A DNA stretch of 64,000 nt from Ruegeria arenilitoris (GCF_013030985.1 NZ_WPYP01000014.1:49786-113785); one strand, 5' to 3'. Counted from the stretch's first letter, positions 1 to 8,766 are shown. The notes: a model not told the origin generated them from the letters alone. A program made the numbers and translations.

Positions 1-372
1 GACTGGGTGCGCCACGCCAAGTTCAACGTGACCCAGGGCAAGAACTGGGACAACTCGGGTGCCATCGGCCCATGGCTGGTGCCCTTCACTGATGCGGCGC
101 AACTGGATGATGCGCGTATTCAGACCCATGTGAATGGTGAGTTGCGCCAGGACGACACCCTGAACCGCATGATGTTCCCGGTCCGGCGCGAGATTGAATA
201 TATCTCGACCTTCATGACCCTGCAGCCGGGCGATATCATCGTCACCGGCACACCGACCGGGGCAGGGGCGCGGTTTGATCCTCCGAAATATCTGGCGCCG
301 GGCGATGTGGTCGAGGTCTCGGTCGAAGGTATCGGTACGCTGCGCAACACCGTTGAGGACGAACGGCCATGA
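1..372 (+). CDS. hpaG: FAH-family hydrolase/isomerase, C-terminal part (HpaG-like)
   Basis: The gene enters from the left edge of the window, so only about the last 123 codons are present. The stretch GDIIVTGTPTGAG followed by PGDVVEVSVEGIGTLRN is the C-terminal signature of the fumarylacetoacetate hydrolase fold, which binds a divalent metal and acts on 2-hydroxy-hexa/heptadienedioates. The stop overlaps the start of the next gene by four bases (ATGA), and that gene is an HpaH hydratase followed by an HpaI aldolase. The likely role is therefore the isomerase/decarboxylase step of homoprotocatechuate (4-hydroxyphenylacetate) meta-cleavage. The family is clear; the exact substrate is inferred from the neighbours. 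Confidence 0.8.
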   Translation, partial: DWVRHAKFNVTQGKNWDNSGAIGPWLVPFTDAAQLDDARIQTHVNGELRQDDTLNRMMFPVRREIEYISTFMTLQPGDIIVTGTPTGAGARFDPPKYLAPGDVVEVSVEGIGTLRNTVEDERP

Positions 373-1169
373 CCCCCGAGGATCACACAAGTGCCGCCGC
401 TGACCTGCTGCAGGCAGAGCGTACGCGCGAGCAGATCGGCCTGCTGACCCTGCGCCATCCCGAGATGGGGATGGACGACGCCTATGAGGTGCAAAACGCC
501 ATCTATCGCCAGAAACTGGCCGAAGGGCGCAAAGTGATCGGATGGAAGATCGGCCTGACTTCGAAGGCCATGCAATACGCGCTGAATATCGACATTCCCG
601 ACAGTGGCATCCTTTTCGATGATATGGCTTTTGAACACGGTGGAACCGTCCCCGCGGGCCGGTTTATCCAGCCGCGGATCGAAGCCGAGATCGCCTTTGT
701 GATGAAATCCGCAGTCGGTGGCGAGAATGTCACCCGCGACGATATCATCGCCGCCACGAATTATGTCGCGCCTTCGATCGAAATCCTCGACACCCGTATT
801 CAGCGGGTCGACCCCGACTCCGGCAAAGCGCGCACGGTGTTTGACACGATCAGCGACAACGCGGCCAATGCGGGCATCGTGCTGGGGGCGGAACGGCACG
901 CCGTGGATGCCTTTGACCTACGCTGGGTCGGCGCGTTGACCTTCCGCAATGGCGAGATCGAGGAAACCGGTCTGGGTGCGGGCGTGTTGAACGATCCGGT
1001 CGAAAGCGTGGTCTGGCTGGCCCGCCGCATGGCGCAATACGGCCAAAGCATCGAACCCGGTCAGATCATCCTGTCCGGCAGCTTTATCCGCCCGGTCGAG
1101 TGCCCATCGGGAACAGAGATCCATGCCGATTTCGGGCCCTTTGGCTCGGTCGATATCAAATTCGCCTGA
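369..1169 (+). CDS. hpaH: 2-oxo-hept-4-ene-1,7-dioate hydratase
   Basis: This 266-aa protein belongs to the HpaH/MhpD hydratase group. These enzymes add water to 2-oxo-hept-4-ene-1,7-dioate and give the substrate of the HpaI aldolase. Family-typical features are KVIGWKIGLTSKAMQ near residues 55-70, the acidic PRIEAEIAFVMK stretch that supplies metal ligands, and the C-terminal GQIILSGSFIRPVE. Its length matches the usual 260-270 aa. The start overlaps the upstream stop as ATGA, indicating translational coupling. Cytoplasmic. Confidence 0.9.
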   Translation: MTPEDHTSAAADLLQAERTREQIGLLTLRHPEMGMDDAYEVQNAIYRQKLAEGRKVIGWKIGLTSKAMQYALNIDIPDSGILFDDMAFEHGGTVPAGRFIQPRIEAEIAFVMKSAVGGENVTRDDIIAATNYVAPSIEILDTRIQRVDPDSGKARTVFDTISDNAANAGIVLGAERHAVDAFDLRWVGALTFRNGEIEETGLGAGVLNDPVESVVWLARRMAQYGQSIEPGQIILSGSFIRPVECPSGTEIHADFGPFGSVDIKFA

Positions 1170-1183
1170 AAGGAACGTTGCAC

Positions 1184-2239
1184 ATGCCTGCGCCGAAGAA
1201 CACGTTCAAAGCCGCTCTCAGGGCAGGGCAGCCCCAGATCGGTTGCTGGGTCGGAATGGCCAATGCTTATACGGCCGAGATCGCAGCAACCGCGCAGTTC
1301 GACTGGCTGCTGGTCGATGGTGAACACGCGCCGAACGATCTGCGCTCGATCCTTGAGCAGATGCAGGTGATCGAGGGATCGGGCAGCACCCCGGTCGCGC
1401 GTCTGCCGATTGGCGAGACCTGGATGATCAAGCAGTACCTGGACGCGGGCGTGCAGAACCTTCTGGTGCCCATGGTCGAAAGCGGGGATCAGGCACGTGA
1501 ACTGGTGCGGGCGGTGCAATACCCGCCGCATGGCGTGCGGGGTGTGGGCTCGGCACTTGCGCGGGCCTCGCGTTTTGCGGCGATCCCGGACTACCTGAAA
1601 ACTGCGGACGAACAGATTTGCCTGCTGGTACAGGTGGAAAACCAAAAGGGTCTGGCAGCGCTGGACGATATTCTGGCAACCGATGTGGATGGGGTGTTTA
1701 TCGGCCCATCCGATCTGGCTGCCGATATGGGCCATATCGGCAATGCCGGTCACCCCGACGTGGTCGCGGCCGTGTTGGACGCGCTGACCCGCGTCGTGGC
1801 GGCGGGCAAGGCGGCGGGTATCCTGACCCTTGATCCGGCGATGCAACGCAAATGCCTGGATATCGGGGCCAGCTTTGTGGCCACCAATATCGACGTCACA
1901 CTGTTTGCAACGGCGATGCGCAACGCTGCCAATGCCGGGCTGAGTTTGCTGCCGGATCTGACAGCCTTAGGTGTTGCGGAAACCGCTGCGGCCAGTAAGT
2001 ACTTGCAGCAACTCTGCAAACACTGGTCGCACAAGGCTGAGGTTTTCTTTGATGAAACGAAGGGCAGCGTGGCCTTCCCGGATGGGGACAGCGTGACCCT
2101 CGAAGCGAATGACAACAGCCTGACGATAACTGCAGCAACCGGTCCGCGCGGGGACTTGGCGCGTTGGAAAGACGTGATCGAAGCCCATCTGGTGCGCTTT
2201 GCCTTTCGGGAAGAGTTCCGCATCGACTGGTCTGAGTAA
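1184..2239 (+). CDS. hpaI: HpaI-type class II aldolase fused to a DUF2218 domain
   Basis: Residues 1 to about 255 are a complete HpaI/HpcH aldolase, which cleaves 4-hydroxy-2-oxoheptanedioate to pyruvate and succinic semialdehyde. Supporting motifs are FDWLLVDGEHAPND, LVPMVESG and GVFIGPSDLAADMGH (metal-binding E and D). From about residue 265 to the end the chain switches to YLQQLCKHWSHK...HLVRFAFREEFRIDW, the whole signature of the small DUF2218 family, which is normally a separate protein of about 90-100 aa. No stop or frame break separates the parts. The start is ATG 1184 (MPAPKNTF), preceded by AAGGAACG; the frame is open further upstream but runs inside hpaH. Total 351 aa against about 255-265 for ordinary HpaI. 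Confidence 0.85.
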   Translation: MPAPKNTFKAALRAGQPQIGCWVGMANAYTAEIAATAQFDWLLVDGEHAPNDLRSILEQMQVIEGSGSTPVARLPIGETWMIKQYLDAGVQNLLVPMVESGDQARELVRAVQYPPHGVRGVGSALARASRFAAIPDYLKTADEQICLLVQVENQKGLAALDDILATDVDGVFIGPSDLAADMGHIGNAGHPDVVAAVLDALTRVVAAGKAAGILTLDPAMQRKCLDIGASFVATNIDVTLFATAMRNAANAGLSLLPDLTALGVAETAAASKYLQQLCKHWSHKAEVFFDETKGSVAFPDGDSVTLEANDNSLTITAATGPRGDLARWKDVIEAHLVRFAFREEFRIDWSE

Positions 2240-2252
2240 GAGCGCCTGAAAT

Positions 2253-2990
2253 ATGCCGGAACCTATCTATGCCATCGGTGATATCCACGGTCAGTTGCAC
2301 ATGTTGGAAGACGCGCTGGCGCGCATCGAAAACGATGGCGGGTCCGATGCCCAAATTGTCTTTATCGGTGACTACACCGATCGCGGCGCCCATAGTCGCG
2401 AGGTTCTGGACCTTTTGGTGAAAGGACAGTCCGACGGCAAAAACTGGACCTTTCTGCGCGGCAACCACGACCAGATGTGCGCGATGTTCCTAGAGGACTA
2501 TCCACGCAACGATGCACGCCTGTTGGTCGGATATCATTGGCTTCATCCCCGGATAGGAGGCGTTGAAACGCTGAAGTCCTATGGCGTTGAGGTGAACGAA
2601 GGGGATCGAACCTATCGGATCCACGCCAAGGCCAAAGCTGCTGTTCCGCAGGCCCATATCGATTTTCTGGCGGGTCTGTTGCCTTACCACCTACACGAAG
2701 ACCTGCTGTTTGTTCATGCAGGGATACGGCCCGGCATTCCTTTGCATCGTCAGGATCCCGACGACCTGATCTGGATAAGAGAGGATTTCCTGAACTGCCC
2801 GGACCCTCACCCCTGGCTGGTTGTTCACGGTCATACTCACGTCGCTGCTCCTGAACATCACGGAAACCGTGTGAACATAGATACCGGGGCGGGATATGGT
2901 AAACCGCTTACAGCCGCAGTTTTTGAAGGCTCAGAATGTTGGGTATTGGAAGGCGACGGGCGAACTCCCCTGACCTGTGACAGGTCCTGA
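2253..2990 (+). CDS. Calcineurin-like metallophosphoesterase (PrpE/PPP-type phosphatase)
   Basis: The five PPP-family blocks appear in order: GDIHG (residues 9-13), GDYTDRG, RGNHDQM, FVHAGIRPG and VVHGHTH. These residues bind two metal ions and catalyse phosphoester hydrolysis. Bacterial members of about 240 aa act as Ser/Thr phosphatases or diadenosine-tetraphosphate hydrolases, and the choice between them cannot be made from sequence. The gene starts 13 bp after the aldolase-fusion gene on the same strand and may be read from the same transcript, although its role in aromatic catabolism is unclear. No signal peptide; cytoplasmic. Confidence 0.85.
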   Translation: MPEPIYAIGDIHGQLHMLEDALARIENDGGSDAQIVFIGDYTDRGAHSREVLDLLVKGQSDGKNWTFLRGNHDQMCAMFLEDYPRNDARLLVGYHWLHPRIGGVETLKSYGVEVNEGDRTYRIHAKAKAAVPQAHIDFLAGLLPYHLHEDLLFVHAGIRPGIPLHRQDPDDLIWIREDFLNCPDPHPWLVVHGHTHVAAPEHHGNRVNIDTGAGYGKPLTAAVFEGSECWVLEGDGRTPLTCDRS

Positions 2991-3378
2991 ATGGGAAAGA
3001 GGAGGTTTTCCGCTTTCTCGCAGGGCCTCGCATAAAAGCCACGCACATGGACCGTTCTGCAACCAACTCTGACTGTATTGAGCGACACCCATAGCCTGAT
3101 GGCCTTACCACAGATTATCTGATCCAATTGGGCCTTCCGACCATCCGCACCGATTACATTCAACATTGGGACGGGAAAGCCCCTTGGCCTTCGCAGACAC
3201 GGTCGCTTAAATAAGCACAGGTGCCGGGAATAAAGCGACGGGTCCATGTAACTCGGAACTGGAAATTAGTTCGGAAATGGCGATTAGAAACTCTGACCAA
3301 AACAGCTACTTGTAAAGTCGTAGGTATTTCTGAAACTGAAGTGCAATACGCACAACTTGCTTAATGGGATAAAATTTT
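2991..3378. other. Intergenic region, 388 bp
   Basis: No convincing gene, tRNA or strong hairpin is visible. The sequence turns noticeably AT-richer toward its right end, marking the edge of the accessory segment. A partial near-repeat (ggaactggaaattagttcggaaatgg) lies around 3257-3282. The promoter of the following HTH gene must be here, but no clear Shine-Dalgarno precedes that gene. Confidence 0.5.
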
Positions 3379-3837
3379 ATGCGTGGATCTGATTTTGCGT
3401 CCTTGGTGCATCGGATTTTGACGACCGAACAAACGTACAGCGCAAAGGACGTGGCTGCCCGGATCGGGTTGGAATACGACGCCTTCTATGCTCGGTTGCG
3501 AAATCGAACAGTTTTTTCTGCCGATGAAATCAAGTTGCTGATCCAGGCGATGCCCGATGCGCGCTTGGCGGCTTACCTTTTGGATAAGACCCCATTTGTT
3601 GCCGCAGACCGGATCGAGACGTCTGTCGGTTTTGAAGAAGAGCATCTTTATCGTGCGACGAACAGGATTGTGCTGGAAGCCACAGAGGTTCTGCGAGCGA
3701 TGCATCAGGCCCTAACCGATCATCGGATCGACCATCAAGAAGCGATCCAGATTCGGGCGGAAATAGAGCAGGCAGAGCGCGCACTTGTTTCACTGCGTGT
3801 CCATATTGGCAAAGTCACAAGTGAGCGCAGCATGTAA
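3379..3837 (+). CDS. Phage CII-like helix-turn-helix protein
   Basis: A 152-aa cytoplasmic protein. Residues about 17-55 (YSAKDVAARIGLEYDAFYARLR) form a plausible N-terminal helix-turn-helix, and the remainder is helical with a long charged C-terminus (EAIQIRAEIEQAERALVSL). The arrangement resembles the phage regulatory CII / CP76 family found near phage and conjugative genes; this is judged by pattern only. It lies 78 bp upstream of the VirD4-like ATPase on the same strand, so it could control that gene. No good ribosome-binding site is seen. Confidence 0.5.
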   Translation: MRGSDFASLVHRILTTEQTYSAKDVAARIGLEYDAFYARLRNRTVFSADEIKLLIQAMPDARLAAYLLDKTPFVAADRIETSVGFEEEHLYRATNRIVLEATEVLRAMHQALTDHRIDHQEAIQIRAEIEQAERALVSLRVHIGKVTSERSM

Positions 3838-3915
3838 AATTCTGCCCCTTCGGATTGATTGCGAAACCCTGTGCGTTAACCCATGTCGAGTCTCCCAAAG
3901 AACAGGGAGCAGCAC

Positions 3916-5256
3916 ATGGACAAAAGTTTCGACTCGTCGCAGGCAATGAGCATTCCTCTTGGAGTTGCTGGCCCAGAGCAGGTCCAACCAGGCTTTGCAA
4001 GCGGCGCAGAAAAATCCATTGATGAAAAGATACAGGCGGGATCAGAGGGGCATCTGATTACCTTCGCACCTACAGGCTCAGGCAAAACGTGGACATTGGC
4101 TGTTCCGACGTTGCTGGAGTATCCCGGCTCTATCGTGACGTTTGACCCCAAAGGCGAATTGACGTGCGCGACCGCGGGCCAGCGACAGACCATGGGTCAG
4201 GAAATCGTGATACTGGACCCGTTCGGGATAACTGGGTTTGAGAGTGCCAGCTTGAACCCAATGCACTTGATGCTGGAAGCAGAACCCACATTGGAGAACG
4301 CCCAGTCCCTCGCCGCATCAATCGTCAACGAAACGACCAGTCCGGACCCGTTCTGGGACTTTAGTGCGCGACATTTAGTGGCTCAGTTACTTCTGTATAT
4401 TGTTCACGAAAGTCCGAAAGCCCTGCGAGATCTGAACGAACTGAGTTATCTGCTGAATCAGAGCCTGAAAGACATGCATCTGACCATAAGGGACATGGCG
4501 CGATCGAAAGCAAGCGAAGTCGCCGGTGCTGCGCATTCACTGCCACTAGAGGCCGACCGCACAGTAGCTTGTATCCTGGCCGCAGCCCGGCGATTCACCG
4601 AGGTATTCAGAAGTGACGTGGTCAAAGGGGTGACCAGTAAAACGAGCTTTTCGTTGGATTTGCTGGAAGGTGACACCCCCGTCACAATCTACGTTGTTTT
4701 GCCACCTGCCTATCTGCGCAGCCATGGGGCGCTTGTACGGGTGTGGATGGAAACACTCATCGCGCGCCGTGTGAGCAAGGTTGCTGGTTCGGACCGCCCG
4801 ATTTTGTTTCTGATCGATGAGGCGGCGCAGCTGGGGCAAATGGAGTTTTTGATGACGTCTGTCACCCTTTTGCGCAGCTACGGCGTGCGTTGTTGGACCT
4901 TCTGGCAGGACCCGCAACAGTTGCAGGCCTGCTATCCGACGGGATGGCAGACATTGTTCAACAACAGCCGCTATCACACAGTTTTTGGTCGGCAGAGCTT
5001 TCTGGCGGCTGAAAGTCTTGCGCCGCTTTATGGGCAGGTCGACCGGGGGATGATGCAGGATGGCTTTTTCACAGAACTGGGAGAGACCCCACGGGCATTT
5101 CGCCGTCCCACGGTTGGCGAAGTGCGAGAGCGCGTTGCCAAAGCACCGAAGTACCGGCCGCAGGAAGCGATGTTGAAAAAGACCCGGAATGTATCTGCTG
5201 GCGAAGAGCAAAGTGTGGCTCAGGCAAAGCCGCAGGACTATGAGATTCCGTTTTGA
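3916..5256 (+). CDS. VirD4/TraG-like type IV coupling-protein ATPase, without membrane anchor
   Basis: A 446-aa protein with Walker A PTGSGKT at residues 52-58, followed by the TraG/VirD4 blocks SIVTFDPKGEL and Walker B ILFLIDEAAQL near 296-306, then LRSYGVRCWTFWQDPQQLQ and TLFNNSRYHTVFG. These are hallmarks of type IV coupling proteins, the hexameric motors that feed DNA into conjugation channels. Start ATG 3916 is chosen because AGGGAG sits six bases upstream; an in-frame start at 3883 lacks this. Classical VirD4 has two N-terminal transmembrane helices; none is present here and no relaxase or other T4SS gene lies nearby. It may be a soluble orphan motor or a remnant of a mobile element. 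Confidence 0.8.
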   Translation: MDKSFDSSQAMSIPLGVAGPEQVQPGFASGAEKSIDEKIQAGSEGHLITFAPTGSGKTWTLAVPTLLEYPGSIVTFDPKGELTCATAGQRQTMGQEIVILDPFGITGFESASLNPMHLMLEAEPTLENAQSLAASIVNETTSPDPFWDFSARHLVAQLLLYIVHESPKALRDLNELSYLLNQSLKDMHLTIRDMARSKASEVAGAAHSLPLEADRTVACILAAARRFTEVFRSDVVKGVTSKTSFSLDLLEGDTPVTIYVVLPPAYLRSHGALVRVWMETLIARRVSKVAGSDRPILFLIDEAAQLGQMEFLMTSVTLLRSYGVRCWTFWQDPQQLQACYPTGWQTLFNNSRYHTVFGRQSFLAAESLAPLYGQVDRGMMQDGFFTELGETPRAFRRPTVGEVRERVAKAPKYRPQEAMLKKTRNVSAGEEQSVAQAKPQDYEIPF

Positions 5257-5322
5257 GGCCTTTCCTTATGTGATTTCCCCGCGTGTTTCAGGTTCTGCCA
5301 AGGGCAGGTCGCTGGTGGAACC

Positions 5323-5919
5323 TTACGGGCGCAAGTGTTTCATCATATTGCTGCTGACCGGGATCGGTTTCGGGTCTGACGGCCCGCGAATGGCAAGGTC
5401 AAATTGGGGATTATATCCGTTGGTATTAGTGCAATAGACTTTTGTTTTTGCTCGGTAGAGCCCAGCCTGAAGCTGGGCGTCTGCGTATGCATTTCGAGGC
5501 CCTGCAGCAAGGTTCTTAGTAATTGGTAGCTCGACAAGTTGTTTGCCCTCGAGTTCAAGTTTGGCGCCACATTGCGCTCCGCCTGGCCATTCATACGTAA
5601 GGGCAAAGGTGTACGGGCCATTCTCGGTTAGATTGAGAAAGCCATCGTATTCGATGAGCCAGTACCTTTCGTTGTATTTCTTCAGTTCTGGATCCAATTC
5701 GAAGGCGTCGTCATAGCCGACCGGAAAACCTCCTGTGTAAAGGAGTGTGGCCAGGGATCGACCGTTTGTGGCGTCGGGCTTGCTGTTGTCCTGGATAGGG
5801 TGGAAATGCATCAACCAGCCATCGGCAAGCTTGGATCGATCAATTTCTTCTGCTGTCCCAGCGGCCGGACCAAATAGAGACAGGGCCGCAGCCGCGCAGA
5901 TTGGCAGTATATGTTTCAT
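5323..5919 (-). CDS. Secreted protein with PA14-like beta-sandwich features
   Basis: 198 aa with an N-terminal signal peptide (MKHILPICAAAALSLFG...AGTAEE). The centre, YDGFLNLTENGPYTFAL followed by an aromatic/Cys-containing strand region and LQAGLYRAKTKVYC, resembles the strand pattern of PA14-type ligand-binding domains. This is a pattern impression, not a demonstrated match. Three cysteines could form disulfides in the periplasm. The start overlaps the stop of the upstream protease gene by four bases (ATGA), so the two are almost certainly co-translated. Converges with the coupling-ATPase gene. Confidence 0.6.
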   Translation of the reverse strand: MKHILPICAAAALSLFGPAAGTAEEIDRSKLADGWLMHFHPIQDNSKPDATNGRSLATLLYTGGFPVGYDDAFELDPELKKYNERYWLIEYDGFLNLTENGPYTFALTYEWPGGAQCGAKLELEGKQLVELPITKNLAAGPRNAYADAQLQAGLYRAKTKVYCTNTNGYNPQFDLAIRGPSDPKPIPVSSNMMKHLRP

Positions 5920-6695
5920 TCTTTTTCCTCTGTTACAAAAGCACCCGTCGGAGAGATCGTGGTGCTGTAAGTGTCAATTGGGAGGTCCGGCGATCGCGGT
6001 TTTTCCCGTTCTTTGGATGAAAAGGTGCTCGAGGGCGGGATGTCAGATTCAAAGGTAGGTTCTGGATCCAGCGACCAATTTAATGTCGACGCTACCGCAC
6101 GAAGAATAACCGGCAGCGATAGAAACCTGGCGTCCCACTGTGTTGAGGCCGTGATTGCCATACCGATCGCCTGATCATCATAAAATGCAATCGATCCGCT
6201 GGTTCCTTGCTGAACCGCGTTGATGCCGATCTGTTCGGAAACGCGTGCATCGAACTCGCCCGAGGTTTGGAAATTCACCCGCATGGGGATTTCTTTCAAT
6301 TGGCCGGGGTTCGGGACCTGCCTGAGCTGGATGTCGCGGCCGATGATCGTGTCGGGATGTTTCCAGGATATGATGGTCTGCCAGTCCGTCCCGCATCCGT
6401 CAAAGGTTTTGTCCGAGACTTCGGCAATGGCAAGGTCCATTGAGTGGACTTTCCCTTGCATCAGTTCTGCTTTGCCAACACTGGATGGTGCCGAAGAAGA
6501 CTGGAAACTGAACCTCGAACTGCGTCCCAGAACATGGTTCGGCAGGAAAATAAAGCATTGCCCGCGGTCACCGAACAGGAAGCCATGTCCGTTGCGATCT
6601 TTGACTGTGACAGAGACGACTTCACCAACAGCTTGCGTGCCCAAAAGGGCATTTACCGCGCTGAACAACAAAAACAATTTGCGTAACGTCATCAA
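5916..6695 (-). CDS. Secreted trypsin-like serine protease
   Basis: 259 aa with a signal peptide (about residues 1-24). The chymotrypsin-fold triad is visible: His54 in GHGFLFGDRGQCFIFLPNHV, Asp87 in MDLAIAEV, and Ser166 in QQGTSGSIAF, where GTSGS replaces the usual GDSGG. The C-terminal 50 residues are low-complexity and Ser/Pro/Glu-rich, and there is no PDZ domain, so this is not a DegP/DegQ homologue. Likely periplasmic or exported. It is the first gene of a two-gene minus-strand unit and lies only 41 bp from a divergent two-gene envelope unit. Confidence 0.75.
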   Translation of the reverse strand: MMTLRKLFLLFSAVNALLGTQAVGEVVSVTVKDRNGHGFLFGDRGQCFIFLPNHVLGRSSRFSFQSSSAPSSVGKAELMQGKVHSMDLAIAEVSDKTFDGCGTDWQTIISWKHPDTIIGRDIQLRQVPNPGQLKEIPMRVNFQTSGEFDARVSEQIGINAVQQGTSGSIAFYDDQAIGMAITASTQWDARFLSLPVILRAVASTLNWSLDPEPTFESDIPPSSTFSSKEREKPRSPDLPIDTYSTTISPTGAFVTEEKE

Positions 6696-6736
6696 TCACT
6701 GGCAGATTAACTCGGGTAAAGAGATTAGAGGGTATT

Positions 6737-7420
6737 ATGAAGCTTAACGCAACAACGATTGCGCTCTTGGCAGTGGTTGCGCCGCAAGCGATGGCAGAGG
6801 AATTGGTGCAGGTTACGCCCCTGACTGAAACACTCAGTGAACAGGCTTTGATTTCGGGTAGTATTGTCGCCGGTTTTTTGTCCGTCGGCGAGGCAACAGA
6901 GGAAAAACCCTACCTCGAAGCGATGGTACCTGAAGCTTGGGAAGGCTCTTTGGTTTGTCTCACTCTGGTTTCGCAAGATGGACGCTACGAGGCCCTCGGA
7001 GAGTATTCGGTTGTCGGGCCGTGGTCCGGTGAACCGATCCGCGTGCCGCTCGAGTCTTTGCACAATGAGTATCTGAGCAAGACTGAGCGATCTCAATTTG
7101 CTGGTTTGCTAAGCAAGGGGTCATGTGATGCCAGAGGCCAAACTGTTACACCTGTTGGTTGGAATGAGAAGCTGGACAGCGCCCCGTCGAAGCTTGAGCT
7201 GCTAATAAACTCTCGTGCGGCGGATGAAGTATACCTTGTTTTTGAAAACGGGTCAGACGTTGATTGTGTCAAAACGGACTCTGCCATCCACCTTGCTTTT
7301 GACTTTGTGTGTGACATCCCGAAGCAAGTTGTTGATGCAGGAGATGTCATCGAGGTGAACCGCATTCGAAAAGGACGCAAGGATCGGCCACATATTGTTC
7401 AGGTTTCACCGCTTCCATGA
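6737..7420 (+). CDS. Secreted protein of unknown function
   Basis: 227 aa with a signal peptide ending near MAEE (residue about 20). Four cysteines follow, two near the middle (SLVCLTL, GSCDARG) and two near the C-terminus (DVDCVKT, DFVCDIP), which suggests a disulfide-stabilised periplasmic protein. No family recognised. GAGGGT lies seven bases before the ATG. The stop overlaps the ATG of the next gene as ATGA. Divergent from the secreted protease, sharing a 41-bp promoter interval. Confidence 0.55.
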   Translation: MKLNATTIALLAVVAPQAMAEELVQVTPLTETLSEQALISGSIVAGFLSVGEATEEKPYLEAMVPEAWEGSLVCLTLVSQDGRYEALGEYSVVGPWSGEPIRVPLESLHNEYLSKTERSQFAGLLSKGSCDARGQTVTPVGWNEKLDSAPSKLELLINSRAADEVYLVFENGSDVDCVKTDSAIHLAFDFVCDIPKQVVDAGDVIEVNRIRKGRKDRPHIVQVSPLP

Positions 7421-8367
7421 GAAATCCTTCTGTTATTAAAAGAATAACTCGGCCTGAATTTAGGCGCAGAAAAAGAAATGCGAATTCCGCAAAGAGTATA
7501 AAACTCTCGCCGATTGTACCGGTTACCTTTTTGGGTTTCATTATTATGTGTTTGCTTTGGGTGATTTACCCAAATCTTTTCAACCGAACATATGTCCTTT
7601 CTGTAATGACGTCGGGTTTTGAGGCCAAATTTACACGGAGTTTGGTCAACAACAGTTGGCAGTTTTCGGACATTCTCTTGTGTGAACGCCGAGAAAACAG
7701 ACTGAAGGGCGGCACCGATAAAAACGGGATGTGCGCGGCCGAACTTTTTTCCGAACGCCAACTTTCACATGCCGAGATCGGTTTTGAGAAGGGCGCGACT
7801 GTAAGCGTTGAGCGCGACGTAGAAACAGGCGCGCTTTCAATTGTCGCCCTGAGCGATGATGCTGCCGTGCGCGTCAATGGCGTGGTTATACCGCTTGGGT
7901 CTTTGATGATAATCGACCAAGAGGCTTGGCAAGATGCAGGTGCGCTTGCCTTCAGCGGAGAAGTGACCATCGGACAGGTGGCAACCACCGGTGAAACAAG
8001 GCTGGTTTCCGGCGGGTCCTATGAGATTTTGGAGTCTGGTTGGCCCTGGGAGGAAGGTGCCATGCTTGTGAAATCCGGCCAGTTTTTCAGAGGCGATCAA
8101 ATCCAGATCGTGACCAAAAATACTAATACGCCTGTCGAGGTGATCGGGTTCCTGGCGCCTGTTGACGACACCATTTCTTTGCAGGTTACATCGCCAATGG
8201 GAAAAAATGTCGTTGATGTGGACCGTATGGCCGGCGAGAACCTATTGATTTTAAGCAGCGCGATTGACCGAAGCAAAGTTGATCCGCTTTTGCAGGTCTT
8301 AACGTTTTTTGTAGCCGTGGTACTTGCTTTGGCCACCTTAAGGGATTGGATGAGGCCGCCAAATTAG
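7417..8367 (+). CDS. Bitopic membrane protein with large extracytoplasmic domain, unknown function
   Basis: 316 aa. An Arg/Lys-rich cytoplasmic tail (residues 1-30) precedes a transmembrane helix (VPVTFLGFIIMCLLWVIY, about 34-52). A long region rich in short beta strands follows, and a second helix near the C-terminus (LLQVLTFFVAVVLALATL) ends in a short basic tail. Topology therefore puts about 230 residues in the periplasm. No family recognised. Translationally coupled to the preceding secreted protein, and probably its membrane partner. Base composition is clearly AT-richer than the flanking metabolic genes. Confidence 0.55.
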   Translation: MRNPSVIKRITRPEFRRRKRNANSAKSIKLSPIVPVTFLGFIIMCLLWVIYPNLFNRTYVLSVMTSGFEAKFTRSLVNNSWQFSDILLCERRENRLKGGTDKNGMCAAELFSERQLSHAEIGFEKGATVSVERDVETGALSIVALSDDAAVRVNGVVIPLGSLMIIDQEAWQDAGALAFSGEVTIGQVATTGETRLVSGGSYEILESGWPWEEGAMLVKSGQFFRGDQIQIVTKNTNTPVEVIGFLAPVDDTISLQVTSPMGKNVVDVDRMAGENLLILSSAIDRSKVDPLLQVLTFFVAVVLALATLRDWMRPPN

Positions 8368-8766
8368 GCATCAGCGGAGCAATAAGAAACCAACTCGAAA
8401 GCTGGAAACAGCATCAAACCGGCCCTTATTCAGCACCCCAATGCCGGACCTCTGAGCCTTGAAGCCGTGCCGGTCCATTTTTTGTGTCTCTGAGCTCGGT
8501 TTCCCAGATCCGGCAAAGGTTCACCGGGTTGTCTGCCAAGCCACAAAGACCGGGTTCTTCAGCAACAGCAGCGCCGATGTGGATGGCTTTCTGAAGTTCT
8601 CGCTTGGGGTTCATAAGCGCAGAAGTTCGCGAGCGGGCTACTCTGCTCTCAAGGAATAACAGCTCCTGCAGACCCGTCACCATTGTTCCCTTCGGGAAAA
8701 ACCTGATTTCGAAGGGCCGGCAGGCGTGTGGGCTGAAGCGCATCAAATCGCCGCCTGTCAAAGAAG
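8368..8766. other. Intergenic region, about 400 bp
   Basis: No gene is supported. Both strands hold short open frames (for example minus 8426-8761), but these have no recognisable domain, no convincing ribosome-binding site and an atypical composition. The stretch separates the accessory cassette from the Rieske cluster and may contain decayed coding sequence. Confidence 0.4.

Noticed and set aside
3883..3915. Upstream start for the VirD4-like gene
   Set aside because: The 3916 ATG has AGGGAG at ideal spacing; the upstream 11 codons have no family similarity.
8426..8761. 111-codon open frame on the minus strand
   Set aside because: No domain, no ribosome-binding site and irregular composition; could be decayed DNA.
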